From assembly GCA_011523545.1 (NCBI GenBank), contig WTGN01000071.1:1-64000 (forward strand): a DNA stretch of 64,000 nt, read 5' to 3'. The stretch's first letter is position 1. Each line of letters begins with the position of its first letter. A program made the position numbers and the translations under genes. Shown piece by piece: positions 49,891-59,572 of the stretch. The notes beneath the pieces are model-generated. The model was not told the DNA's origin and ran no database searches. It worked only from the letters and a program-made list of their open reading frames with translations. Source of the DNA: Chloroflexota bacterium (GTDB lineage Bacteria; Chloroflexota; Anaerolineae; Aggregatilineales; Phototrophicaceae).

Positions 49891-49963
49891 CAGGACGCGA
49901 ATCAGCTGGACGCAATCAGGGCGGAATTATTGCGCCCAGGGCGTTCTCAATTGGCGGTCACGG

Positions 49964-52873
49964 ATGACTGGCATGATGCAAGACAAGATCATCGTACGCG
50001 GCGCTCGCGAGCATAATCTGAAAAACATTGATGTCGAGATACCGCGCAATCGCCTGGTGGTCATCACCGGTTTGTCCGGCTCGGGCAAATCCTCGCTGGC
50101 CTTTGACACAATCTTCGCAGAAGGCCAGCGGCGTTATGTCGAGAGCTTGAGCAGCTATGCCCGGCAGTTTCTCGGCTTGATGGAAAAGCCGGATGTCGAC
50201 CAGATTGAGGGACTGAGCCCGGCCGTATCCATCGACCAGAAGAGCGTGAGCCATAATCCGCGTTCGACAGTGGGCACGGTCACCGAGATTTATGATTATC
50301 TGCGCCTGCTGTACGCGCGGGTGGGCATCCCGCACTGCCCTAAATGCGGCGCGGAAGTATCGGCCCAGAGCGCGCAGCAAATCGTCGATCAGGTGCAGAA
50401 CATGGCCGCCGACAGCCGCATACAAATCCTGGCGCCGGTGATTCACCGTCAGAAGGGCAACCACGTCAAAGCGCTGGAAGATATTGGCAAGCAAGGTTTT
50501 GCGCGTGTTCGCGTTGATGGCGCGGTGCGTGACCTGGACGAAGAGATCGAGCTTGATCGCTATGTGATCCATGACATTGAAATTGTCGTGGATCGGCTGG
50601 TGATTCGGCGCTACGACCATGCACACAGTGATGACGCCACCGCCTTTGAAACGCGGCTGACTGACGCGGTGGAAACGGCGCTGGAGCTGGGCGACGGGCG
50701 CATGATCGTGCAGGATGTGACCGACCGCGACCACTCCGTTGACCATCTGTTCAGCGAAGATTTGGCCTGCCCGGAGGGCCATGGCAGCGTGCCGGCGCCG
50801 GAGCCGCGGCTCTTCAGCTTCAATACGCCGAGCGGCGCCTGCCCGACTTGCCAGGGCCTGGGCTTCAGTTTGGAGATTGACCCGGACATGGTCGTGCCGG
50901 ATCAAAGCAAATCGGTAGCGGACGGGGCGATAAGCGCCAATGGCCACAGTGTCGACGACAAGCGGGGCTGGAATTGGAATGTCTACCAAAGCCTGGCGAA
51001 GGCTTACGGTTTCCGCCTTGACGCGCCCTGGCGAAAGCTGAAGCAGGAGCATAAAGATCTGATGCTCTACGGTTCGGGCGAGCGCCGTTTTGATGTCACT
51101 TATTATCATTCCAATGGGCAAGCACGGACCTGGTCGACGCGCTTTGAAGGCGTCATTCCCAATTTGGAGCGGCGCTATCAGCAGACGGAGTCTGATTTCA
51201 TCAGGGGCAAGATACAAGAGTATATGCGCGAGATTCCTTGCCGTTCCTGTGGCGGGCAACGGCTGCGGCCGGAGGCGCTTTCAGTGACGATTGGCGGCGC
51301 GACAATTCATCAGATCACGCACTTGCCGATTGATGAGCTGGAAACCTGGGTGGATTCCTTGCGCGGCGAGGGCGCCATCCTTACGGGCCGGGAACAGCAA
51401 ATCGCCCATCAGATTTTGCGCGAACTGAATTCACGGGTCGGCTTCCTCAGCAATGTCGGGCTGAATTATCTGTCATTGTCCCGCAGCGCGGCGACGCTCA
51501 GCGGCGGCGAATCCCAGCGGATACGGCTGGCGACGCAGGTCGGCAGTCAGCTTACCGGTGTGCTCTATGTCTTGGACGAGCCCTCAATCGGCCTGCATCA
51601 GCGGGATAACAAGCGGCTGATCCGCACCTTGACCGGGCTGCGCGATATCGGAAATACGGTCTTGGTCGTTGAGCACGATGAGGACACGATGCGCTCATCG
51701 GATTGGCTGATCGACTTGGGACCGGGCGCCGGCGAACATGGGGGCGAAGTGGTGGCGGCGGGCACGCCGGAAGCGGTCGCGCAAGTGGATGCGAGCTGTA
51801 CGGGCGCCTTTCTGGCCGGCCGTTTTCAGATTCCCTTGCCGGAAGGACGGCGTCCCGGCTCGGGCGAGAACCTTTCGCTGCGTGGGGCGCGCGCCAATAA
51901 TTTGAAGAATATCGATATCGATTTTCCATTGCGCAAATTGATCTGCGTCACCGGCGTCAGCGGCAGCGGCAAGTCCTCGCTGGTGGTGGAGACGCTTTAC
52001 AAGCGGCTGGCGCAATTGATCAATCGCAGCCGCGAGCGGGCCGGCGACCACGATGAAATCATCGGCGCGGATGAGATCGACAAGATCATCAATATCGATC
52101 AGAGCCCGATCGGGCGGACGCCGCGCAGCAATCCCGGCACTTATACAAAGATGTTCGATGATATCCGCGGGCTCTTCGCCGAACTGCCGGAGAGCAAGAT
52201 CCGCGGTTACCGGGCCGGGCGCTTCAGCTTCAATGTCAAAGGCGGGCGCTGCGAAAATTGCGAGGGGCAGGGGCTGATAAAGATCGAGATGCAGTTTTTG
52301 CCCGATGTATATGTGCAATGCGAGGTCTGCCGCGGCAGTCGCTACAACCGCGAGACGCTGCAAGTGCATTACAAAGGCAAGTCAATCGCTGATGTGCTGG
52401 GCATGACCGTCAGCGAAGGCCTGGAGTTCTTTGAGAATCTGCCGCGCATCCGCCGCAAGCTGGATACGCTGGACGCGGTCGGGCTGGGTTATATCCGCAT
52501 CGGCCAGCCGGCGACGACGCTGAGCGGCGGGGAGGCGCAGCGCATCAAGCTGAGCCGAGAGCTTTCGAAGCGCGCCACCGGTCAGACGCTTTATATTCTC
52601 GATGAACCCTCGACCGGTTTGCATGCGGTCGATGTCGAGAAGCTGATCAATGTTTTGCAGCAATTGGCGGACGCGGGCAACACGATCATCGTCATCGAGC
52701 ACAATCTGGACATCATCAAGGTGGCGGATCATATCATTGATCTGGGGCCGGAAGGCGGCGGCGGCGGCGGCGAAGTCATCGCGCAGGGTTCGCCGGAAGA
52801 AGTGGCGGCGACGCCCGGCAGTTATACCGGGCAATACTTGCAGCCCTACCTGCAAATGCCGCAGCCGGTTTGA
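49964..52873 (+). CDS. uvrA: Excinuclease ABC subunit A
   Basis: DNA damage sensor of nucleotide excision repair. 969 residues. Two ABC modules: Walker [21 protein letters not shown] and [16 protein letters not shown]; signatures LSGGESQRI and LSGGEAQRI; Walker [11 protein letters not shown] and [10 protein letters not shown]. Zinc site 2 is complete (CENCEGQG...CEVCRG); zinc site 1 is irregular, CPEGHG replacing the first CxxC while GACPTC is kept. The start at 49964 has GGCGG six bases upstream; ATGs at 49973 and 49976 are alternatives, and the long frame before them overlaps gcdH antisense and is not used. Confidence 0.97.
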   Translation: MTGMMQDKIIVRGAREHNLKNIDVEIPRNRLVVITGLSGSGKSSLAFDTIFAEGQRRYVESLSSYARQFLGLMEKPDVDQIEGLSPAVSIDQKSVSHNPRSTVGTVTEIYDYLRLLYARVGIPHCPKCGAEVSAQSAQQIVDQVQNMAADSRIQILAPVIHRQKGNHVKALEDIGKQGFARVRVDGAVRDLDEEIELDRYVIHDIEIVVDRLVIRRYDHAHSDDATAFETRLTDAVETALELGDGRMIVQDVTDRDHSVDHLFSEDLACPEGHGSVPAPEPRLFSFNTPSGACPTCQGLGFSLEIDPDMVVPDQSKSVADGAISANGHSVDDKRGWNWNVYQSLAKAYGFRLDAPWRKLKQEHKDLMLYGSGERRFDVTYYHSNGQARTWSTRFEGVIPNLERRYQQTESDFIRGKIQEYMREIPCRSCGGQRLRPEALSVTIGGATIHQITHLPIDELETWVDSLRGEGAILTGREQQIAHQILRELNSRVGFLSNVGLNYLSLSRSAATLSGGESQRIRLATQVGSQLTGVLYVLDEPSIGLHQRDNKRLIRTLTGLRDIGNTVLVVEHDEDTMRSSDWLIDLGPGAGEHGGEVVAAGTPEAVAQVDASCTGAFLAGRFQIPLPEGRRPGSGENLSLRGARANNLKNIDIDFPLRKLICVTGVSGSGKSSLVVETLYKRLAQLINRSRERAGDHDEIIGADEIDKIINIDQSPIGRTPRSNPGTYTKMFDDIRGLFAELPESKIRGYRAGRFSFNVKGGRCENCEGQGLIKIEMQFLPDVYVQCEVCRGSRYNRETLQVHYKGKSIADVLGMTVSEGLEFFENLPRIRRKLDTLDAVGLGYIRIGQPATTLSGGEAQRIKLSRELSKRATGQTLYILDEPSTGLHAVDVEKLINVLQQLADAGNTIIVIEHNLDIIKVADHIIDLGPEGGGGGGEVIAQGSPEEVAATPGSYTGQYLQPYLQMPQPV

Positions 52874-52898
52874 TCCCGGCGAGACAGGACGACATGCC

Positions 52899-54143
52899 GT
52901 GGCAAGGTTCTGGTTCGTTTCGGCGCCTTTGTACAGCCACACAGACTGGGGCGGATTTCTCAAGACGGCGCAAGCCCTCAATGCGCGGGGGCATGATATC
53001 CTCTGGCTCAGCGAAAGGCCGCTAGAGCGGGCGCTGACGGCGAGCGGGCTCCGCTTCCGCGCTGTTCGGGAAACCGGTTGGCTCTGGCCGCCACCGCCAG
53101 CGCCGGATCTGAGCCAGATCCCGCCGGCTGAGGCGGTTTCGCTGCGATACCGGCGGGCGCTGGACACCTGGCTAAGTGAAGATCTAGTCGCTGAGGCGGT
53201 CGAGGCGCTGCTGGATTTGGAGGACGAAATCGGCGCGCCGGACGCGATCGTTTCCGATCCTTTCCTGTGCGCGTCGGCGCTGGCGGCGGAACTTCTTGAT
53301 ATTCCGCTGATCATCTGTGGCTGGCCGGCGCAGGCGACCCTCGACGAACAAAGTCTGTTTCCAGTGCAGCGCGATTTGAGCAGTGACAGTCAGCAGCGCA
53401 TTCAGCGTTTATGCGATCGCTTCGGCGTGGAGGGGCGCAACTTCTCCAAGGGGGCGGCGCCCTCAATCATCAGTGAATGGCTGCATGTGGCGTATTTCAC
53501 GCCGGAATGGTATCAATCGGAGCTGTCGACGATCCTGCCGCAGACGCAATTCGTCGGTGGCCGCGCCGAGACGCCGGCAGACGCGCCGCCGCCGTGGCTG
53601 CTGGATATCCCGCCGGAGACGCCGCTGGGGCTGGTCACCTTGGGCACGAGCTTCACTGGCGACCTGGGCTTCTACAGTTGGGCGGCGCAAGCGGTGGCCA
53701 GCGCGGGCATGATCCCGCTGGTGACGCTCGGCTGGCATCCGATTGCGCCGGAGCAAAAGGCCGAGTTGAAGCGGGCGCTGCCGGCCGGTACGCGGCTGCT
53801 CAACTGGGCGCCCTACGATCACGTGCTGCCGCGCTGCCGGATCGTGATTCATCATGGCGGCATGGGCACGACGCATAGCGCGGTGGTCCACGGCTTGCCT
53901 CAGATTGTGGTGCCGCACGCGGCCGACCAGCGGATTCAGGGGCGGCGGGCGGCGGAGGCGAAGGTGGGCTTGCATTTGACGGCGCATGATGTGCGGCAGG
54001 GGCAGCTGCGCGAGGGCGTGCGGGCGATCATGGAGGCGGATTGGGTGCGGGAGAATGCGCGGCGTCTGGCGCGGGAGATGGCTGGTTTGGGGGGTGCTGA
54101 AAGGGCGGGGGAGCTAGTGGCTGGGGTTGTTGCGCAATGCTAA
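52899..54143 (+). CDS. GT1-family UDP-glycosyltransferase-like protein
   Basis: 414 residues, GT-B fold. The N-terminal half starts RFWFVSAPLYSHTDWGGFLK with GHDILWLSERP; the C-terminal donor domain has LGLVTLGTSFTGDLG and the signature LLNWAPYDHVLPRCRIVIHH GGMGTTHSAVVHGLPQIVVP with HAADQ. These fit MGT/macrolide- and rhamnosyl-type transferases. The start is a GTG at 52899 with AGGA nine bases upstream; open frame further upstream lies inside uvrA. It starts 25 bases after uvrA. Acceptor unknown. Confidence 0.86.
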   Translation: MARFWFVSAPLYSHTDWGGFLKTAQALNARGHDILWLSERPLERALTASGLRFRAVRETGWLWPPPPAPDLSQIPPAEAVSLRYRRALDTWLSEDLVAEAVEALLDLEDEIGAPDAIVSDPFLCASALAAELLDIPLIICGWPAQATLDEQSLFPVQRDLSSDSQQRIQRLCDRFGVEGRNFSKGAAPSIISEWLHVAYFTPEWYQSELSTILPQTQFVGGRAETPADAPPPWLLDIPPETPLGLVTLGTSFTGDLGFYSWAAQAVASAGMIPLVTLGWHPIAPEQKAELKRALPAGTRLLNWAPYDHVLPRCRIVIHHGGMGTTHSAVVHGLPQIVVPHAADQRIQGRRAAEAKVGLHLTAHDVRQGQLREGVRAIMEADWVRENARRLAREMAGLGGAERAGELVAGVVAQC

Positions 54144-54841
54144 CTGTACGGGTCGGTCAGGTCTTCGCAAACCCAGATCGGATGCCTGGACGAGATAACG
54201 ATGCCTCGCAATTTGGCGACGACGAAACACCCTCTGAATACCTCTAATTTCTCGACGGCGCTTTCCGCCACAAAAAATGTAAAGCTGCAGTTGTCCGCTT
54301 CAGTCTCCGTCAGCGCCCCCGTGTGAATGGTTATCTGAACCAGCGATAAATTGGCGAATTGACCGAGCAATGCGACGCCCACGGCTCCCGCAGTGACACC
54401 CGCTTTCTTGAAGATGTTGGCGTCTCGGTTAATCTCGGTGATGATGCCGCGTTCAGTCGTCTCAAGTCTGTGGTATGGATCTTGCCGCGCAACCCAAGCC
54501 GATTGGCGCTGCCGCCGCTCGGTGGCCTTCGCCGCTTTTTTGACCGCCTGCGCATAGTCCCGCTCTATATTTGCGTCGATCAGTTGCGCGATTGCGTCTG
54601 CCTTGTCGCTGTCTAAGCGACTCAAAATGCTGCCGCTCAAATCGTCGGGTCCCAGCCGCGACAAAGTCGTCTTCGGCGTCAAGCCTGCGCATTGATGCCG
54701 CGGCCAGGGCCAGCCCAGCTCATCAAACAGAACTGATGAACCGCAGTCGCAGCTCAGCCAAAAAATCTGGTCGCCGCAGAATTTGCATGTCATCGGGACT
54801 GTCTTCGAGTTGCACCACCAACCGTGTCTCGCGCCCATCAT
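54140..54841 (-). CDS. Uncharacterised zinc-ribbon protein
   Basis: 233 residues, not recognised. The N-terminus holds CKFCGDQIFWLSCDCG, a zinc-ribbon-like C-x2-C-x9-C-x-C set, then a further Cys (RHQC). A charged coiled helix (ADAIAQLIDANIERDYAQAV, KKAAKATERRQRQ) follows, then a hydrophobic patch (AGVTAGAVGVALLGQFANLS). Two adjacent ATGs have GGGGGAAGA just upstream, a good site. GC content is somewhat lower than in neighbours. Convergent with the GT1 gene (four-base overlap). No operon partner. Confidence 0.7.
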   Translation of the reverse strand: MMGARHGWWCNSKTVPMTCKFCGDQIFWLSCDCGSSVLFDELGWPWPRHQCAGLTPKTTLSRLGPDDLSGSILSRLDSDKADAIAQLIDANIERDYAQAVKKAAKATERRQRQSAWVARQDPYHRLETTERGIITEINRDANIFKKAGVTAGAVGVALLGQFANLSLVQITIHTGALTETEADNCSFTFFVAESAVEKLEVFRGCFVVAKLRGIVISSRHPIWVCEDLTDPYS

Positions 54842-54949
54842 TCTTCCCCCGCTTGCCCGGCACTAGCATCTTATAACGCTGTTGCCCTCCAAGAGTTGCG
54901 TTACAATACCCCTCACCATCCACCCACACCAACAGAAAGCCCAAACCAC

Positions 54950-57900
54950 ATGAACCTCCCCCTCGACAACATCGGACGCTGGCGCTGCATCGGGCCATTC
55001 CGCGGCGGGCGCGTCGTCACTGTGGCCGGCGACCCGCGCGACATCGGCACCTTCTATTTCGGCGCTTGCGCGGGAGGCGTCTGGAAGACGGATGACGCCG
55101 GGCAGTATTGGCGCAACATCTCGGACGGCTACTTCAATACCGCGTCTGTGGGCGCGCTGGCGGTTTCGGAAGCGGACCCCAATGTCATCTACGCCGGCAC
55201 GGGCGAAGCGACGATCCGCATTGATGTCTCGCATGGCGATGGCGTTTACAAGTCGACAGACGCCGGGCGCAGCTGGACGCATATTGGTTTGGACGACACG
55301 CGACATATCGGCAAAATTCGCATTCATCCGGCGGATCCGGACCGGGTTTTTGTGGCGGCCCTAGGGCATGCTTTTGGGCGGAATCAACAGCGCGGCGTCT
55401 TCCGTTCTTGCGATGGCGGCGAGACCTGGGAGCAAGTGCTGTTCGTCAGTGACAAGGCGGGCGCGGTCGACCTGAGCATTGATGTCAACAATCCGCGCAT
55501 CATCTACGCGACGATCTGGGAGGCCTATCGCAACTTCCACATGATCAGCAGCGGCGGTGAAGACAGCGGCATCTGGCGCTCGTTGGACGGCGGAGATAGC
55601 TGGGAGAATATCTCGGGCAAGAAGGGATTGCCGAGCGGCATCATCGGCAAGGCGGGCATTGGCGCGTCGCCGGCGCAGGCGGGCCGCGTCTACGCCTTGA
55701 TCGAGCATGAAGAGGGCGGCATGTACCGCTCGGACGATTACGGCGATAGTTGGCGTTTTGTCGCGCGCAACAACGACATCATTTCGCGCGCCTGGTATTA
55801 CATGCATCTAACGCCCGACCCGGTAGACCCGGACACGGTCTACGTCAATAACCTGCGCTTCTGGAAGTCGGTCGATGGCGGCAAGACCTATTCGATGATT
55901 GGTACGCCGCATGGGGACAACCACGACTTGTGGATCGACCCGGGGAATCCCAAGCGCATGGTGCAGGGCAATGACGGCGGCGCTTGCGTTTCCTTGAATG
56001 GGGGCGCCACCTGGTCGAGCATATTCAATCAGCCGACGGCGCAGTTTTATCATGTTGCGGCTGACAATCGCGAACCTTATTTCGTCTACGGCACGCAGCA
56101 GGACAACAGCAGCATCGCCGTGCCCAGCCGCAATGAAAAATCGTCGCTGATGTGGATGGACGGCTTCATCGCCGGCTCGGGCGAGAGCGGCTATATCGCG
56201 GTCAAGCCCGACGATGACGACATCATTTTCGTCGGTGCGATCGGCAGCTCGCCCGGCGGCGGCAACTGCCTGCAGCGCTACGATCATGGCAGCAAGCAGC
56301 TGCGTCTGGTGACAACCTGGCCGGAGATGACAGCGGGCGAAGCGGCGGCCGAGCTCGAGTATCGTTTCGCCTGGACTTACCCCATCGTGTTTTCGCCGCA
56401 TGACGCGAACACGCTGTACATCGGCGGCAATCAGATCATGAAATCCACTGACGAGGGGCATAGCTGGCAAGAGATCAGCCCGGATTTGACGCGGGCCGAC
56501 CCGGCCACGCTGCAAACTACCGGCGGGCCGATCAATCGTGACGGCGCCGGCGCTGAAGTATACGCGACCGTATTCGCGCTGGCGGAATCTCCGCATCAGC
56601 CCGGCGTGATTTGGGCGGGCTCGGACGATGGCCTGGCGCACATCAGCAGGGACAATGGCGAGACCTGGCAAAACATCACACCGGCGGAGTTGCCCGAGTG
56701 GTCCATGATCAGCATGTTGGAGCCATCGCCGCATGACCCGGCCACATGCTATCTGGCGGCGATTCGTTACAAGCTGGATGATTATGCGCCCTACCTTTTC
56801 AAGACTTCGGATTACGGGCAATCCTGGCAGCGCATCAACGACGGCATTCGCGAAGACGATTTCACCCGGGTCATTCGCTGTGACCCGGCGCGGCCCGGCC
56901 TTTTGTATGCCGGTACGGAAACGGGCGTCTACATATCATTTGATGATGGCGGGAGCTGGCGGCCTTTTCAGTTGAATCTGCCGGTGACGCCGATTCATGA
57001 TCTGCTGGTGAAAAATGGCGACCTGATCGCCGCTACTCATGGCCGCTCATTCTGGATTCTGGATGATCTGAGTCGTTTGCATCAGCTGCCCGGCGATCTT
57101 CAGGATCAATCCGCGCTGCTGCTCCAACCGCGCGCGACGCAGCGCATCCTGGAGAGCATCGACGCGCGCCGCCTGGTTGATCAGCCGGGCAAAACTTATC
57201 AGAGCTCCACCGGTGTGATGGCGGCTTATACGCATAAGGTTTCGCCGGAGAATGTGGTTGAGCGCCAGTTCCTTGACTCGGGGGAGAATCTGCCGCGTGG
57301 CGTCTTGATAAGCTACTATTTGGCGTCGGCGCCGGCGGGCAAGATTTCGCTGCGCATAGCCGACGCCGAGGGCGCAACACGCTGCGAATTCAACAGCTTG
57401 GATGACGCTGAGCGCCAAAAGCAGAAGGACAAGCCGGACCGGTCGATCATCTACCTCACTGCGAGGGCGGGCTGGAATCGCTTCGTTTGGGATATGCGCC
57501 TGCCGACTTCGCCCAAGCTGAATGGGGTGGACCCTCAATTTGAGCGGATGCCGGGGCCGACGGTAACGCCGGGCGCGTATTCAATCAGCTTGCAGGTCGG
57601 CGACGAAGTACAGAGGCAGCGGCTGGACTTGATACCGGATGCCTCATCAACGGCGTCGGACGACGACGCAAAGGAGCAGTTTGACCTGCTGATGAAGATC
57701 TACCGCTCATATTCGGCAGCGACCGAGACGATCAACCGGATGCGGCGGCAGCGCGAGCAATTGAAGAACCTGGCCGAGCGCCTGAGCGGCGACGAACATA
57801 GCGGCCTAAGCGAGCGGGCGGCTGCGCTCGGGCAGCGGATACTGGACATCGAGAAAGGCATCTTCATTCCTGACTTGCGCGAGGGTTGGCCGGGGCGCTT

Positions 57901-58114
57901 GAACCAGGGGACGGACCCCTTGCGGCGGCTCAGCGCGCTGCCATCGGTGGTGGGTTTGGGCGAGTTCCCGCCGACGGCGCAATCCTACGCGGTTTATGAG
58001 AAGCTGGCGGGCATGATCGGCGGACGGATGCGCGAATTCGAAGACTTGTGCGCCACAGAAATCTCCCAGTTCAACCAGTTGCTGGCGGAGACGGGGATCA
58101 CGCTTGTCAGCTAA
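54950..58114 (+). CDS. Giant BNR/sortilin-like beta-propeller protein
   Basis: 1054 residues with repeated propeller blades of the BNR/VPS10 type: GGVWKTDDAGQYW, GDGVYKSTDAGRSWTHIG, RGVFRSCDGGETWEQV, GIWRSLDGGDSWENIS, GGMYRSDDYGDSWRFV and more to about residue 700, i.e. two propellers. The last 300 residues are a different region with a coiled segment near the end (MRRQREQLKNLAERLSGD). No signal peptide is seen. Databases often call such proteins glycosyl hydrolases, but no catalytic motif is present. The start at MNLPLDNIGRWRCIGPFRGG is where similarity begins. Confidence 0.85.
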   Translation: MNLPLDNIGRWRCIGPFRGGRVVTVAGDPRDIGTFYFGACAGGVWKTDDAGQYWRNISDGYFNTASVGALAVSEADPNVIYAGTGEATIRIDVSHGDGVYKSTDAGRSWTHIGLDDTRHIGKIRIHPADPDRVFVAALGHAFGRNQQRGVFRSCDGGETWEQVLFVSDKAGAVDLSIDVNNPRIIYATIWEAYRNFHMISSGGEDSGIWRSLDGGDSWENISGKKGLPSGIIGKAGIGASPAQAGRVYALIEHEEGGMYRSDDYGDSWRFVARNNDIISRAWYYMHLTPDPVDPDTVYVNNLRFWKSVDGGKTYSMIGTPHGDNHDLWIDPGNPKRMVQGNDGGACVSLNGGATWSSIFNQPTAQFYHVAADNREPYFVYGTQQDNSSIAVPSRNEKSSLMWMDGFIAGSGESGYIAVKPDDDDIIFVGAIGSSPGGGNCLQRYDHGSKQLRLVTTWPEMTAGEAAAELEYRFAWTYPIVFSPHDANTLYIGGNQIMKSTDEGHSWQEISPDLTRADPATLQTTGGPINRDGAGAEVYATVFALAESPHQPGVIWAGSDDGLAHISRDNGETWQNITPAELPEWSMISMLEPSPHDPATCYLAAIRYKLDDYAPYLFKTSDYGQSWQRINDGIREDDFTRVIRCDPARPGLLYAGTETGVYISFDDGGSWRPFQLNLPVTPIHDLLVKNGDLIAATHGRSFWILDDLSRLHQLPGDLQDQSALLLQPRATQRILESIDARRLVDQPGKTYQSSTGVMAAYTHKVSPENVVERQFLDSGENLPRGVLISYYLASAPAGKISLRIADAEGATRCEFNSLDDAERQKQKDKPDRSIIYLTARAGWNRFVWDMRLPTSPKLNGVDPQFERMPGPTVTPGAYSISLQVGDEVQRQRLDLIPDASSTASDDDAKEQFDLLMKIYRSYSAATETINRMRRQREQLKNLAERLSGDEHSGLSERAAALGQRILDIEKGIFIPDLREGWPGRLNQGTDPLRRLSALPSVVGLGEFPPTAQSYAVYEKLAGMIGGRMREFEDLCATEISQFNQLLAETGITLVS

Positions 58115-58165
58115 GGCTGGCGGCGGATGTCCATCCCGGCCTAGTTGTCGGCGTAGATGATTCTA

Positions 58166-59572
58166 TCACCTTTGATGCGCCAGCGACTGAATAAGCGCCT
58201 GCCCGATTGAAATCAGCCCGGGCACATCGTCGCTGTTTTCCAAAAGGATGACAAATGAACGCGTCGGTCCATCGGCATTGGCGACGAAGCCGGTCAGCCA
58301 GAGCTGCCGCTGGTCTCCCGACTGCGAGCGGGCGATCTGCGCGCCAACATCGGCTGCCTGCCCGCCATCTAGGCTTGACCAGGCGCGCCGCAAGATATGC
58401 CGCAATTCCCGCGCCACATCCTCGCTAAGCACGGGCGAGGCGCTCGTCTCTGTGGTCAGCGGCCGCCACTGCGCCGCATCCGGCGGGCGAGTCGCGGAAA
58501 GTATGATGGGCGCAACGGCCTTCCCGTCGGTTGCGATCGCCGCCATGATCGCCGCCATGTGCAAGGGCGTGGTGGTGGCATCGCCCTGGCCGTGCAAGGC
58601 GTGCAGCGTCAAAGTCGCCTCATTCAATGGTTCGGCGGCGGCGGGCAGGGCTATCGGCTCCGGTTGGGGGAAACCAGCGAGCGTGAGCGGCGCATCAAAG
58701 GCGAATGGCGCCAGAACCGCGGCCAGATCCTGGCGGGGCTGGGCGAGCCAGTGCGCTTGAAAGGCGGCGGGACAGCCATAGATATAGGCCTCAATCAGCG
58801 ACAGTTCGCTTTGCTCCGGCTTGATGACGCATTCAATCGTCATGCCATCTTCGAAACTGACCGGGGCGTCGGCCTTGGGGAAGCGCATCGTGAGATCAGC
58901 TTCCGAGCGCAGCGCCTGCGCCAGCAGCAGGGTATACATCGCGCTGCCCAGCTGATACTGGCCTTGCAAGGCGCGGTTGAAGAAAGGCTGGCTCGCGGCT
59001 TCGACCAGCGCCTCCCAGTTGTCATCCAGGGTATTGGGATCGAAACCGGGCTGACTGAGCATAGCCTGGACGGCGCCGGACTGGGCGTTCATGATTACGA
59101 TGGCGCCGGCCGCATCGCCCATGGCAGCCGCCAGCGCGTCTTGCAAGTCGGCATCCAGGGTGAGCCTGATATCAGCGCCGACCTGCGGCAGCTTCAGCAC
59201 TTGCCGTTCGATATAATCAGGCAGCGTCATCACAGCGCTGGCGCCGGAAAGGACTTCGTCATAGGCGGCTTCGGCAGCGCCGGCCCCGTAGCGCAGACTG
59301 TAGTAACCGACGACGCTGTAGGTGGATGGCCTCAGGTATCGACGGCGCAAGGCTGCGCCCGCCTGGGTCGTTTCGGCCAGCAAGTTACCGCCGCGGTCGT
59401 AAATGGCGCCGCGCTGGATATCGGCTATCGCCTCGATCAACCTGGGATTGTCATCACGAAGCAGAAGCGAGCCGCGCCCGGCGATTGCCCAGTACGTGGC
59501 TGACAGGCCGATCAGCAGCAGGCAGGCCAGCATGCCCAGAAAGAGCCGGCGGATGCCCTTTGCGATTTGCAC
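58166..59572 (-). CDS. PBP-like transpeptidase-fold protein with lost active site
   Basis: 468 residues with an N-terminal membrane anchor (LFLGMLACLLLIGLSATYWA), the PBP2/PbpA start IQRGAIYDRGGNLLA and the transpeptidase fold (IVIMNAQSGAVQAMLSQPGF; FFNRALQGQYQLGS). All three catalytic motifs are altered: SxxK is S210-A-M-Y213, SxN is YGC near 265, and KTG is absent where AQIARS stands (about 411). It should not form cross-links or bind penicillin normally. GTG start directly after the rodA stop, with GGGAG eight bases upstream. Probably a structural or regulatory partner of RodA. Confidence 0.8.
   Translation of the reverse strand: MQIAKGIRRLFLGMLACLLLIGLSATYWAIAGRGSLLLRDDNPRLIEAIADIQRGAIYDRGGNLLAETTQAGAALRRRYLRPSTYSVVGYYSLRYGAGAAEAAYDEVLSGASAVMTLPDYIERQVLKLPQVGADIRLTLDADLQDALAAAMGDAAGAIVIMNAQSGAVQAMLSQPGFDPNTLDDNWEALVEAASQPFFNRALQGQYQLGSAMYTLLLAQALRSEADLTMRFPKADAPVSFEDGMTIECVIKPEQSELSLIEAYIYGCPAAFQAHWLAQPRQDLAAVLAPFAFDAPLTLAGFPQPEPIALPAAAEPLNEATLTLHALHGQGDATTTPLHMAAIMAAIATDGKAVAPIILSATRPPDAAQWRPLTTETSASPVLSEDVARELRHILRRAWSSLDGGQAADVGAQIARSQSGDQRQLWLTGFVANADGPTRSFVILLENSDDVPGLISIGQALIQSLAHQR

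Noticed and set aside
49265..49963. N-terminal extension of UvrA by 233 residues
   Set aside because: It lies antisense to the glutaryl-CoA dehydrogenase-like gene and then in non-coding DNA; the canonical UvrA start has its own ribosome binding site and promoter.
52650..52898. Earlier start for the GT1 glycosyltransferase
   Set aside because: This segment is the out-of-frame 3' end of uvrA; the family N-terminus begins at the GTG at 52899.
54950..58114. Glycoside hydrolase (sialidase) function for the BNR protein
   Set aside because: Asp-box blades alone do not make a sialidase; no FRIP motif or catalytic Tyr/Glu arrangement was seen.
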